From positions 1,054,001 to 1,118,000 of the forward strand of contig NC_090773.1 of the NCBI RefSeq assembly GCF_001761485.1: a DNA stretch of 64,000 bases, given 5' to 3'. Under the pieces are notes generated by a model. It was given only the letters and a program-made list of their open reading frames with translations. It ran no database searches and was not told the DNA's origin. Source of the DNA: Yarrowia lipolytica (lineage: Eukaryota; Ascomycota; Dipodascomycetes; Dipodascales). Each line of letters begins with the position of its first letter. Position 1 is the first letter of the stretch. Below are positions 55,147-63,831 of the stretch, piece after piece. A program made the translations under genes and the position numbers.

Positions 55147-55690
55147 CTAGGCGGCAATGACATGTCGGATGGGGATGTGAACCTGAGTTAGCAAGAGTTG
55201 AGAGGTAGGGCTGGGTAGTTGAGACCAGTGTCATTGACACATAGCTCAGAGACAAGAATCATCGTGTGAAGATGATCGTGATATCGCGTTTGTCATCCAT
55301 GTGTATCCTCCTTCTATGTGGCGTTTGTGTCGGGTTACCCGTTCTGTCTGTTTGTCGCGTCAGTCATACTCACAAGCTTGACAATGTAGCCAATGGCTCC
55401 CATGACGAGGAAACCAACACCAACGGCTCGAACGATCTTGGTGTATTCTGAGTTAGTATGATTCTGTTTGTGTCTGAATCACATGACGATTTGCGACGTG
55501 AAACATCACGACTCCGCGTCACAGCACGACTTCGTGTCTCAGCTCGACTCTGTCGTGTCAGGACCTCCGCTTCGTCGTGTTATCCATACTCACCCTTTCG
55601 GTCGGGCTTTGTGCACTTGTTGAGGAATGCAGTTCCCTCCTGGATGAACTCGAGAGGAACGTTCTTGGAGACCTTATCTTCAGCAGGCAT
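55147..55690 (-). CDS. SSS1: Sec61 translocon gamma subunit Sss1, three exons
   Basis: The small tail-anchored subunit of the Sec61 protein-conducting channel of the ER. It is too short and too split to appear as one open frame. Exon 1 is 55594-55690 (32 codons plus one base), exon 2 is 55374-55447 and exon 3 is 55147-55182. The joined protein has 68 residues. The N-terminal amphipathic part contains FIQEGTAFLNKCTKPDRKEY, the Sec61-gamma signature, in the first two exons. Then come a single membrane span (about IVRAVGVGFLVMGAIGYIV) and the universal end KLVHIPIRHVIAA. Every junction keeps the frame and has GTGAGT donors and CTAACTCAG acceptors. Intron sequence (337 bases) exceeds coding sequence (207). 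Confidence 0.96.
55183..55373 (-). other. SSS1 intron 2 (191 bases)
   Basis: On the minus strand, the donor GTGAGT follows the codons for KL, and the acceptor is GCTAACTCAG. The intron lies between codons (phase 0). Confidence 0.95.
55448..55593 (-). other. SSS1 intron 1 (146 bases)
   Basis: On the minus strand, the donor is GTGAGT and the branch/acceptor is TACTAACTCAG. The middle (55507-55580) is filled with diverged repeats of CACGA/GTCGTG type that can pair with each other. It is a phase 1 intron. Confidence 0.95.
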
Positions 55691-57565
55691 TTTTTGAGGT
55701 GTGGTGTATGTGTGTAGGTGGAGAGGTTGGTGATGATCTACGTATGTCGTGTCAATTTTCACTTTGTGGTGTACTATGGCGTGTCCTTACCCTGAGTAGC
55801 AGGGTTTGGGTTGGTAGTATGGAAGACCCCTCCAACCTATGGAGAGGGTTAGGGTTGCCATTTTGGGACGACTGTTATCGAACATTAGCGAAGGTGAAGG
55901 GTTGAGCGTCACATGATAGACGCGACCAATTGGGAATATAGGGATAGGGTGTTTTCTGAGACGGTAACTTCGGGTTAGGGTAGTTCCTGACTGGGGAGAG
56001 AGACATTCTCTGGTGATGAAAATGAAGGTCAGGAGTCCAGGTTGGTTATTTAGTGCCTCCCCTCCAAGTGTATGCATCGTAATTGTACATTAGTGCAGAC
56101 TGTATCTCGATTATACCCCAATGATAGCAGTGATAATTATCTAGGGCATTGATTACTGCAAGTAACTGCCGCATGGTTTTAAAAGAAACAGTTGACGGTG
56201 CTGTTTCTGTGTTGGTTGGTCTCGTTCTTTGGCCTCAATTGCTTTCAGAGTTCATGTGGTCCGCCCCCTTAGAGGTGATCGGGTTAGCGAATAAACTTCT
56301 TGCGACCTTTTCTGTTGTCAACGTATAAAATTGCTTGCGTGGGTAAATTCAATACTGGCTGCGGTATGAGTGTACGTATGCACTAATAATGAATGAACCG
56401 GCCCGATCTGCGATTAGAGATAGTGAGGAGGTGGAGAGTTCCCCAACAGTTGCCGAAGAGGTGTTTTCGGAAAGATGGCGATAAGCACTGGTGAGGAGGT
56501 GCCAAGTGCTATGTATGCAGTTACACCTCGCTTAGGCACTAATATAGACTGGTCAGAGATGGAGCTACTGACAGGTCAATTAGTGGGGGGTACTATAGTC
56601 GTATTTCAACGTGTGGTTCGCAGGTGTACATGGCAACCGAGACACATCTGAAGCAGCGGGCTGCAAGGCTTATTGTGAAGCGAGACGGAGACATGCACAA
56701 TTTGTCAACAGAGTTCGCTCACAGGCACCCTGCCGAATGTCTGTCGGCGTAAAAATCATCACACAGCAAACGTTATGTTGTGAGCCGATATATAGGCACT
56801 TGCTGCTGTTTCCTTTTGCCCTCACACAGAATTTTTGTCTCGGAACCCGACCATTTACTCTAGAACGACATCTTAAGAAGCAAGACTCATCAAACACACA
56901 CACGAACGCTCCCCACAGACCCTTTTTCCACAAAACAGTGAGTATCGATTGAATACAACGAACATTCGCCACCGGCGGACAAGATGGTGTTGTTTGACTG
57001 TCGAACAAAATGTTGGGTCACAGCACCGCCCATTCCCCCCTTCTTACTTACATCTTGAGCTACGGTAGTCTCTGAGCATCGGATACTATCGTTTTGACAT
57101 TTCTCTCGTTATGCTAGTTCATTTTGGTTCTCTATTATTCATTTTGTCTTTGCCAAATGCTTTCCTTTTTTTCTTCATCTCATACGCAAAATGCAGTGAC
57201 GTTTGGTGACTTACGGTGACATTCTTTTAGTGACATCGCATCCTCACCACTCGGCCCCTCCAGGAGATACCCTCGTATCATATCCACCGTCAAACGTGGT
57301 TTTTGATCGACTCTCGCATTCACCCCGCTGTCACCGGGCCTACCTCTGTCAGCCACACTAACTGCACTTTTGTATGCATTCTTTTTTCTTTGTTTAGTTT
57401 CCGCATGTCGTCTATATGTTGCCTTCGGTGATACCAGAGCTGTTTCCTCTGTCTGATACGCAAACCCGACTTACTCTTTGACGTCACAACCTAGCTCACT
57501 CACCCCAGGGCGCCTTGGTTCTGCCAGCGCCCTGGTTCCGCCTGCGTCCTGGTTCTGCCAGCGCC
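55691..57565. other. Divergent spacer, SSS1 / CPSF6-like gene
   Basis: 1.9 kb. Next to SSS1 are two telomere-like boxes, gggttagggtt at 55846-55856 and gggttagggt at 55972-55981. A donor-like GTGAGTATCG lies at 56939. From about 57100 the plus strand is pyrimidine-rich and contains GTGAC four times (57195-57235), then a three-fold 17-bp repeat. This may be a long leader, perhaps with an intron. No separate gene is supported. Confidence 0.5.
57515..57565. repeat. Three 17-bp imperfect repeats before the CPSF6-like start
   Basis: Units of ttggttctgccagcgcc type occur three times head to tail; the middle one has three changes. The third unit ends directly at the first ATG of the downstream gene. 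Confidence 0.8.
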
Positions 57566-58966
57566 ATGGCCTCAGCCTTTTTCTCTCGCCATGAATCGTC
57601 TTTTTCTTTTCTTTCTTTAGCCGAACTCTTACTGACAAAAGCTCCCATGTCCGAAGAACGAGTCGACGTAGAACTCGACGATAACGGGTTTGGACTGGAT
57701 GTCAGCAGACCTACCCGAAGGTCAAACTCTGCCAACTCTGCTGGCGAATCGTCGTCGGAGGGCTCGTCTGGCGCCAATTCCCTCAAGTCAGTTGGCTCGG
57801 AGAACTCATCCGGCAACGGAGGCAACTCCTCGGGTAACTCCTCGGGTAACTCCTCGGGTAACTCTTCCGGTAACTCAGGCAGCTCCGGCACTCTTTCGGG
57901 GTCCTCGTCGTCGATGTTTTCCAACGGCAATGTGTCGAGTGGGTGGACAGACGACAGCGCCGAAAAGCCCGATCTTGCTCCGCGGTCGGTAGCTTCCGTT
58001 CCGGCCCAAGCCAAGCCCACCAAGTCGAAACTGTCGATGGAATCCCTCGATTCACTCGAATCCAACTGTCTGTACATCTTGAACCTCGATTGGTGGACAA
58101 ATGAGGAGATTGTGCGTGGGTGGGCCGTGGACTGTGGGTTTGAGGACTCCGTGGAGACCGTGGTTTTTGACGAACACAAGCCCAACGGCAAGTCCAAGGG
58201 AGTGGTTTACATGCAATTTGCGTCTCTGGCCGCAGCTAGAGCCGTGAAACAGCACGTTGAACAGCTCTCGCCACGCACACAGTCCCCCGGCTCGCAATCC
58301 GAGGACGTCGCCTACATTGTATCGTATGCACAGCCCACGTCAACGCCATTCCAGCAGTCTCAGGGCTCTCGCTACCGCGAGAACATCAACAACAATCCTA
58401 GCATTCGAAGCCGCTATGTGAGTTTGGTCAAGGCCGGCACCAACAAGAAGCCCAGCAGCGACCGAGGTCGCAGACGCAACCCCAACCAGACTCTCAACAA
58501 CGGCCCCAACCACAAGAATGGATACCGAAACAACAGACACAATAGCGGCGGCAACAGCAGCGGCAATAGCGGCAATTACAACAACAATAATTACAACAAT
58601 AATCACTACGACCGAGGCCGCCCTTACCGCAGCAACGGTAACGGCATGAGTCATGGACATAACACTCCATCCAACGCCATGAACATGAATAACATGAGCA
58701 TGAACGGCATGACCAACATGACCAACATGACTAACATGACCAACATGACTTCAATGGACATGAACAACATGAACATGAACATGAACATGGCAATGATGGG
58801 GATGATGCCCATGAACTGGGGCATGTACTATCCCAACTCCGGGATGTTGCCAGCTGGTGACAAGCCCGCTGCAGGCCCTCCTGCCATGCCTCAGTATTCT
58901 CCACCTCCGAAGTCTCAGTACGGAGACGGCAACGGTAACGCCTACAAAAGGGTCCGACCCAACTAA
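57566..58966 (+). CDS. RRM protein resembling cleavage factor Im CPSF6
   Basis: A 466-residue protein (439 if it starts at the ATG at 57647). A serine-, glycine- and asparagine-rich region with five GNSS units comes first. One RRM follows at about residues 167-252, with RNP2-like LYILNL, the WWTNEE turn and RNP1-like KSKGVVYMQF. That RRM form, with LYI-NL-WWT, is the hallmark of CPSF6/CPSF7, the large subunits of metazoan cleavage factor Im, which binds UGUA-bound CPSF5. The C-terminus is rich in N, R and G, then M, N and T (NMTNMTNMT), and then proline. It is nuclear by inference, with a role in 3'-end processing or another RNA step. The 27 residues between the two ATGs look like translated leader (CT-rich), so the shorter form is a real alternative. 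Confidence 0.75.
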   Translation: MASAFFSRHESSFSFLSLAELLLTKAPMSEERVDVELDDNGFGLDVSRPTRRSNSANSAGESSSEGSSGANSLKSVGSENSSGNGGNSSGNSSGNSSGNSSGNSGSSGTLSGSSSSMFSNGNVSSGWTDDSAEKPDLAPRSVASVPAQAKPTKSKLSMESLDSLESNCLYILNLDWWTNEEIVRGWAVDCGFEDSVETVVFDEHKPNGKSKGVVYMQFASLAAARAVKQHVEQLSPRTQSPGSQSEDVAYIVSYAQPTSTPFQQSQGSRYRENINNNPSIRSRYVSLVKAGTNKKPSSDRGRRRNPNQTLNNGPNHKNGYRNNRHNSGGNSSGNSGNYNNNNYNNNHYDRGRPYRSNGNGMSHGHNTPSNAMNMNNMSMNGMTNMTNMTNMTNMTSMDMNNMNMNMNMAMMGMMPMNWGMYYPNSGMLPAGDKPAAGPPAMPQYSPPPKSQYGDGNGNAYKRVRPN

Positions 58967-60293
58967 ATCTAGTTGGCAGGACTTGAGTATTTATTTTATA
59001 TGCAACACGTGAAACAACACTTTATTCGGTACCATTGCGAGGCTTGGTACCGTCGATACATCGCAACGACCTTTTTTGCGCGATCCGCATTGCTTGCCGT
59101 GCATTTTTTCTCCTTTTACTTGCTTTTTTCCCTGTTATTCACTCCTTTCTCCACCGTTCCCTCTCTCTTCTCTTCTTACTTACATCTAGATTCTCATGCT
59201 TTTTTGCGACCATTTTGGTTGCCGAAGGTCTCTTTTCGATCGTCTCCTTCATTTTCGAACTCGTTGCGAAAATCTTCCTTCTCACTCCTCTTCCTTTCTC
59301 CCTATTTTTTCCCTATTTATTTGAAAACGGAGCACTAATTTCTCTGTCTTCTCCTTGTCCTTTTCTCTCTTGCACTTATTTACATCCTGCGTCTTGTTTT
59401 CCTTCCATGTATATAACCCGGTGGCTGCCCCTTCCCATGGAAGCCTGCAACCGCCCAGGATCTAAATAGCCAACCCCCGATCTCACTCGTGACCATTGCA
59501 CAGAGAAGGGCCCTCTTGGGCCTGTGCTCTCTTGCATCTATCACTGTACTCGTAGTATCTATAGATGATAATGATGATGTTTGATGTTTGACGAGACTTG
59601 TATGAGTAGGAAGTGAATGACTCAACCTATTCAACCAAGGCCTAGCGCATTATCGCCGCTAGGACTTGATCTAGTACAAGTAGTTCAATCACAGCCGTGT
59701 CTCACTTCATGAGAGGAGCTATACTGAGATCTCCTTTCATCGTAGCAGACGTCGGTCGACTGTCTTCAACTGAGATCATATATAAATAAAAAAGAGATCC
59801 AATTGTGAACACGGGTTAGTCCATTGTAACCAGTATAAAAAGATAACTTGACAAGTGCGGACTTCTTGTAGAGAGTGACTGTCGGACACTCTACTGCCAG
59901 CGAATTGTGTGCTCCACTAAATGTGAGAATGCTTCTTTCTTTGCTTATTGGAGCGTGAGAAGTTGTATCGCAAACCTGGAATATGTCCATTTCTTGGTCC
60001 ACAATGAAACAGAAGGTTAGAGTGTGTACAGTGTGTACCTACTGTAGCCAGTTTGTTCTCCTCAATGAAGATATATCTACATGCTGTAATTGTACGCCTT
60101 TAAGCCCTGTCCACTCTACCATCGCTTACGACCTCCTTTCTGCGCCTAACAACTATCTGTACGTGAATATTAAATATATGTCTATGTCTTTTATGGATGG
60201 ATCTCTAGTATCCGTATACTGCTTGCTAGATCCTTGGTGATGTTCTATAGGGAAACCATTTGGAGCCAGATAGCTATGGTCGGAGACTCGGGT
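58967..60293. other. Convergent 3' spacer, CPSF6-like / RRP1
   Basis: 1.3 kb. The stretch 59060-59400 is strongly pyrimidine-biased on the plus strand, which produces a spurious hydrophobic open frame (59035-59469). TACAAGTA lies at 59675-59682. No gene is supported. Confidence 0.55.
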
Positions 60294-61172
60294 TTAAACA
60301 AACCCAGCCCACTCGTCCTCCTCGTCCTCCTCGTCCTCCTCGCCAGCGCCCTCGAGCTCCTCGGCAACACCCCACTCGATGAGCAGAGGGTTCTCGAGCA
60401 CGTCCTCCACACATCGCTTCTGAACGACCGAGTTTTTGGTCTCCTCGGACAGAGTCTCGACTGCCTCGAGAAGCTCGGAAACGGGAACGTCGGCAAACAG
60501 CTCCTTGACCAGCTCGGCCTCCTCTTCCTCGTTCTCGGCCTCCTTCTTGTCCTTGAGCACCACCTTGGCCAGCTCTTCTAGATAGATTTCCAGCACGTGG
60601 TACCGAATACTGTCGGGGATCTTGGGGTTTTCGGGGTTGAGAGGGATCTTGCTCATCACCTCATTGTGTCGCTCGATCCAGGTCTCGTCCCAGTCCTCCT
60701 TGGCAAGTCGCTGGAAGGCGAAGCCCACGTACCGTCTAAGCAGCAGGTAAAACTTGTCGATTCGGTGCTTGTCTAGCGCGAGCCACTCGGCGCTCATAAT
60801 CTTCCAGAAAGAAGCCAGGAATGTGAAGTAGTTGGTCTCGTGGACAACCAGCAGCAGAGAAGCCATGTCGTCGGCCAGACGCTGCTGTGTTCGAGGTCGG
60901 TCGCTGAACCACATGGAGAAGAACAGACCCTTCCACAGCTTAAGCAGTTCGAGCTCACCAAAGGCCTTGGGGGTTCCCAGGAACCGCTTGAGCGAGTTGA
61001 GAGTCTCGTCTCGAGTGGGTCGGTCATTGGCAGCCAGCTTCTTGATAAACGGGTAAGCATCGGGGCTTCCGAGCTGGATATCATCCGCGGAGTTGTCTTC
61101 CTTCTTAGAGTAGGGCTTATCTGCCTTGATGGCGGCCTTCTTGGACCCCTTTTTCACTTTGCCAGCAGCCAT
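60294..61172 (-). CDS. RRP1: Ribosomal RNA processing protein Rrp1 (Nop52 family)
   Basis: A 292-residue nucleolar protein of the Nop52/Rrp1 family, required for processing of 27S pre-rRNA and large-subunit assembly. A lysine-rich N-terminus (KVKKGSKKAAIKADK) precedes the Nop52 domain at about 38-225. Landmarks are FIKKLAANDRPTRDETL, then LWKGLFFSMWFSDRP, the block KHRIDKFYLLLRRYVGFAF, and YHVLEIYLEEL. The tail is acidic (EEDEEDEEDE), as in many nucleolar proteins. The length is close to Saccharomyces Rrp1 (278). An A/T element AAAAAATTTC, resembling the RRPE box of ribosome-biogenesis genes, lies about 70 bases upstream. It is divergent from the E1-alpha gene. Confidence 0.93.
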   Translation of the reverse strand: MAAGKVKKGSKKAAIKADKPYSKKEDNSADDIQLGSPDAYPFIKKLAANDRPTRDETLNSLKRFLGTPKAFGELELLKLWKGLFFSMWFSDRPRTQQRLADDMASLLLVVHETNYFTFLASFWKIMSAEWLALDKHRIDKFYLLLRRYVGFAFQRLAKEDWDETWIERHNEVMSKIPLNPENPKIPDSIRYHVLEIYLEELAKVVLKDKKEAENEEEEAELVKELFADVPVSELLEAVETLSEETKNSVVQKRCVEDVLENPLLIEWGVAEELEGAGEEDEEDEEDEWAGFV

Positions 61173-61975
61173 TGTAGTTGTAGTGTCTTGTGGTGGTTTG
61201 GATTGTATGCACCTCTATATTTTTTCAATCACTGCAGCTCGAAATTTTTTAGTGCTGCTTGAGAGAAGCATGAAAAAGGCAAAGTTGCAGGCGACCTCAG
61301 TTCGAGTCCCATGGTGGTAGCAGTAAATCACAGCAATAGAGCGGGTATCGAAGGAACGACAAAGTCCTTGCAACACTAGAAGCCTCAAAAAGTGTTATAA
61401 ATATTAATAGGCCAACTCTTCCTATTTCTCGAGACTATACTACCCCCTTACCCTCAACTAAACCTCAACTAAACCACAACTAAAGTCCCAACTAACCTGT
61501 TGTCCCCTATCACTCACCCATTTTTAAAACTCTAAAAATACAACAAACGGTGTCCCCACAAAATCCCCCCAAAAAGGCGAAAAAAGCTCAACGGCATGGG
61601 AGCCTACACTGCTACAATATCGTCGCTACCGTGGTACTAGCCAAAGAATCAACCGCGTAGGAGGAGCGAACAGACCGATCTGCCCACTCGCTCTCACGTG
61701 ACCCCATCCACGTGACTGCCCTCACTCAAGCCAACATCTGGGGCCCGCGTATTCCCCGAATCTCACATAACCTCGCCCAGCAGTATGTACGGTTCGGATA
61801 TCGACGCGCATCTCCTGCCCTAACCCAGATGCCCAATGCAGGCTCCCCCACAAAACCATCTATTGCCGGGACCTAAAAAGTGTAGTGGGTTATAAGCCAG
61901 CTGAGACCCCGCGACATCTTACGACACTCTTCCACTGACCACGTCGACATTTGTGTGAATACAACTAGACCCGTC
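61173..61975. promoter_or_regulatory. Shared upstream region of RRP1 and the E1-alpha gene
   Basis: 803 bases between divergent genes. It holds the RRPE-like element at 61241-61250 (RRP1 side), two CACGTGAC boxes at 61695-61702 and 61709-61716, and a telomere-like ccctaaccca at 61818-61827. No RNA gene is convincing, although a tRNA-B-box-like agttcgagtcc lies near 61301. Confidence 0.5.
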
Positions 61976-63367
61976 ATGCTTCGAGCCGTTTCCAACCACG
62001 CCTGTTTGAGACAGGCTCTTTCCAGTACTCGGACTCTGAGAACTGGTCTCCAAAAACATGTCCATAAGACCCAGTTTGTGTCTGTGCGACACGTGTCGAC
62101 CACTAAACCCACTGAGCGGGCGGAGGTCGAGAAGCCCATTGTTCAGAATGGCGAGCTTGTGTTCCCCGGAGCTCTGCGAACGTCGTTTGTCAACAACATG
62201 ACTTTTGTGGACCCCACGACCCAGGATTCCATGCCTACTTACCGAGTAGTAGGGCCCGATGGCGTGCAGATTGACAAGTCGTACAAGATTGATCTGCCCG
62301 TCGACACCATTCTCAAAATGTACAAGGACATGGTGACTGTGAGCATCATGGACGCCATCATGTTTGACGCACAGAGACAGGGCCGTCTGTCCTTCTACAT
62401 GGTTTCCGCGGGAGAGGAAGGTATGGCTGTGGGCTCAGCAGCCGCCCTCAAGCCTCAGGATCATGTCTACTCCCAGTACAGAGAGCAGGGAGCGTACATG
62501 TATCGAGGATTCACTCTGGACGACTTCATGAACCAGCTCTATGGAAACAAACACGACCAGGGCAAGGGAAGAAACATGCCGGTGCATTATGGCTCCAGAG
62601 AGCTCAACATGCATACCATTTCGTCTCCTCTGGCCACCCAGCTGCCTCACGCTGCTGGAACAGCCTACGCTCAGAAGATGGCTGGCGTCGATGGAGTCAC
62701 CCTGTGCTACATGGGTGAGGGAGCTGCCTCCGAGGGTGATTTCCATGCCGCTCTCAACATTGCTGCTACTCGAAACTGTCCCGTCATCTACTTCTGTCGA
62801 AACAACGGCTATGCCATCTCTACTTCTGCCATTGAACAGTACAAGGGAGACGGTATTGCGTCCCGGGCTATTGGTTACGGCATTGAGACAATTCGAGTGG
62901 ACGGAAACGACATTTTCGCCGTGCATCGAGCCACCAAGAAGGCCCGAGAAATCGCTCTCAGAGACCAGAAGCCCGTTCTCATCGAGGGCATGTCGTACCG
63001 AGTGTCTCATCACTCCACCTCCGACGACTCGTTTGCATACCGGTCCCGAGGCGAGGTCGAGAGTTGGCAGCGAAAGGACAACCCAATTGTCCGTCTCAGA
63101 AAGTGGCTGGAGCTCAACAAGCATTGGAACGAGGAGGAAGAGCAAAAATTCCGAACCCAGGCCCGAAAGGATATCCTCACTGCCTTTTCCAAAGCCGAGA
63201 AGGTCAAGAAGCCCGAGATTGTGAGCGCCTTTACCGATTGCTGGGAGGATATTCCTCCCCATCTCAAGGAGCAACAACAGGAGCTTGGAGAGATTCTCGA
63301 TACTTATCCCGAGCATTTTGACCTGTCTGCTTTTGAGGGTGGACGAGGAGGTCTGCATGATAAGTGA
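61976..63367 (+). CDS. Branched-chain 2-oxoacid dehydrogenase E1 component, alpha subunit
   Basis: A 463-residue mitochondrial enzyme subunit. With the beta subunit it decarboxylates the keto acids of leucine, isoleucine and valine using thiamine diphosphate. The first 45 residues (MLRAVSNHACLRQALSSTRT and onward) are a presequence. The TPP motif runs from GEGAASEGD (247-255) to RNN (275-277). The regulatory loop YRVSHHSTSDDSFAYR (341-356) keeps the serine (Ser347) that kinase phosphorylates in the mammalian enzyme. The loop and the DGNDIFAVHRAT region separate it from pyruvate dehydrogenase E1-alpha. Saccharomyces lacks this enzyme. The start is the first ATG of the frame. Confidence 0.95.
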   Translation: MLRAVSNHACLRQALSSTRTLRTGLQKHVHKTQFVSVRHVSTTKPTERAEVEKPIVQNGELVFPGALRTSFVNNMTFVDPTTQDSMPTYRVVGPDGVQIDKSYKIDLPVDTILKMYKDMVTVSIMDAIMFDAQRQGRLSFYMVSAGEEGMAVGSAAALKPQDHVYSQYREQGAYMYRGFTLDDFMNQLYGNKHDQGKGRNMPVHYGSRELNMHTISSPLATQLPHAAGTAYAQKMAGVDGVTLCYMGEGAASEGDFHAALNIAATRNCPVIYFCRNNGYAISTSAIEQYKGDGIASRAIGYGIETIRVDGNDIFAVHRATKKAREIALRDQKPVLIEGMSYRVSHHSTSDDSFAYRSRGEVESWQRKDNPIVRLRKWLELNKHWNEEEEQKFRTQARKDILTAFSKAEKVKKPEIVSAFTDCWEDIPPHLKEQQQELGEILDTYPEHFDLSAFEGGRGGLHDK

Positions 63368-63831
63368 GCGGAGTCAGCGCGCGTGAGCGAAGCGAAAGTG
63401 CTGACCTTGTAAGCATGTCAGCATTATTTATAGCTCAATCGCCCCCCCCCTTTGGTGGTGATAAAATGAATTATATTTGATATTCTATGTTGGAGTACTT
63501 GCAGTAAGATATCCGAGTTTAGTTGACTATGGTAAGTATTAGTTGACGGATTTGTTAATTTAGATGGTGTTAGCTAAATAAGGTTCCATAGAGGTTGACT
63601 CCTTAGGTGTCTTTGATTGTCAGCAATTGAAGTTATATAGGGCTGATTTCTGTTGAAGTGGATTCATCATGGTGCCAATAGCTCACCGTCAAAGTCCTAG
63701 CTCTCTAGCATCAGTATTACGTTTTCTGTATATCCCCACCATTTTCCCCCTAACCCTAATACACTAATGAAAGTTGACGATGTTAGTGCATGGCAAATCA
63801 TGAACTAACCAAAACTCGTCAGTTCCTCAAC
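63368..63831. other. E1-alpha 3' region and promoter of the edge gene
   Basis: A short inverted repeat gtcagc...gctgac lies at 63374-63406, just after the stop. A C-run is at 63443-63451, and the telomere-like run ccctaaccctaa is at 63748-63759. A donor-like ATG|GTAAGT lies at 63529-63537. Confidence 0.5.

Noticed and set aside
59035-59469. Hydrophobic 144-codon frame
   Set aside because: It is produced by a pyrimidine-rich tract (TTT, CTT and TCC codons). There is no family match, and it sits in the 3' region of the CPSF6-like gene.
61251-61320. tRNA-like segment with a B-box-like agttcgagtcc
   Set aside because: The T stem pairs at only two of five positions, and no A box or anticodon arm fits, although six end bases could pair.
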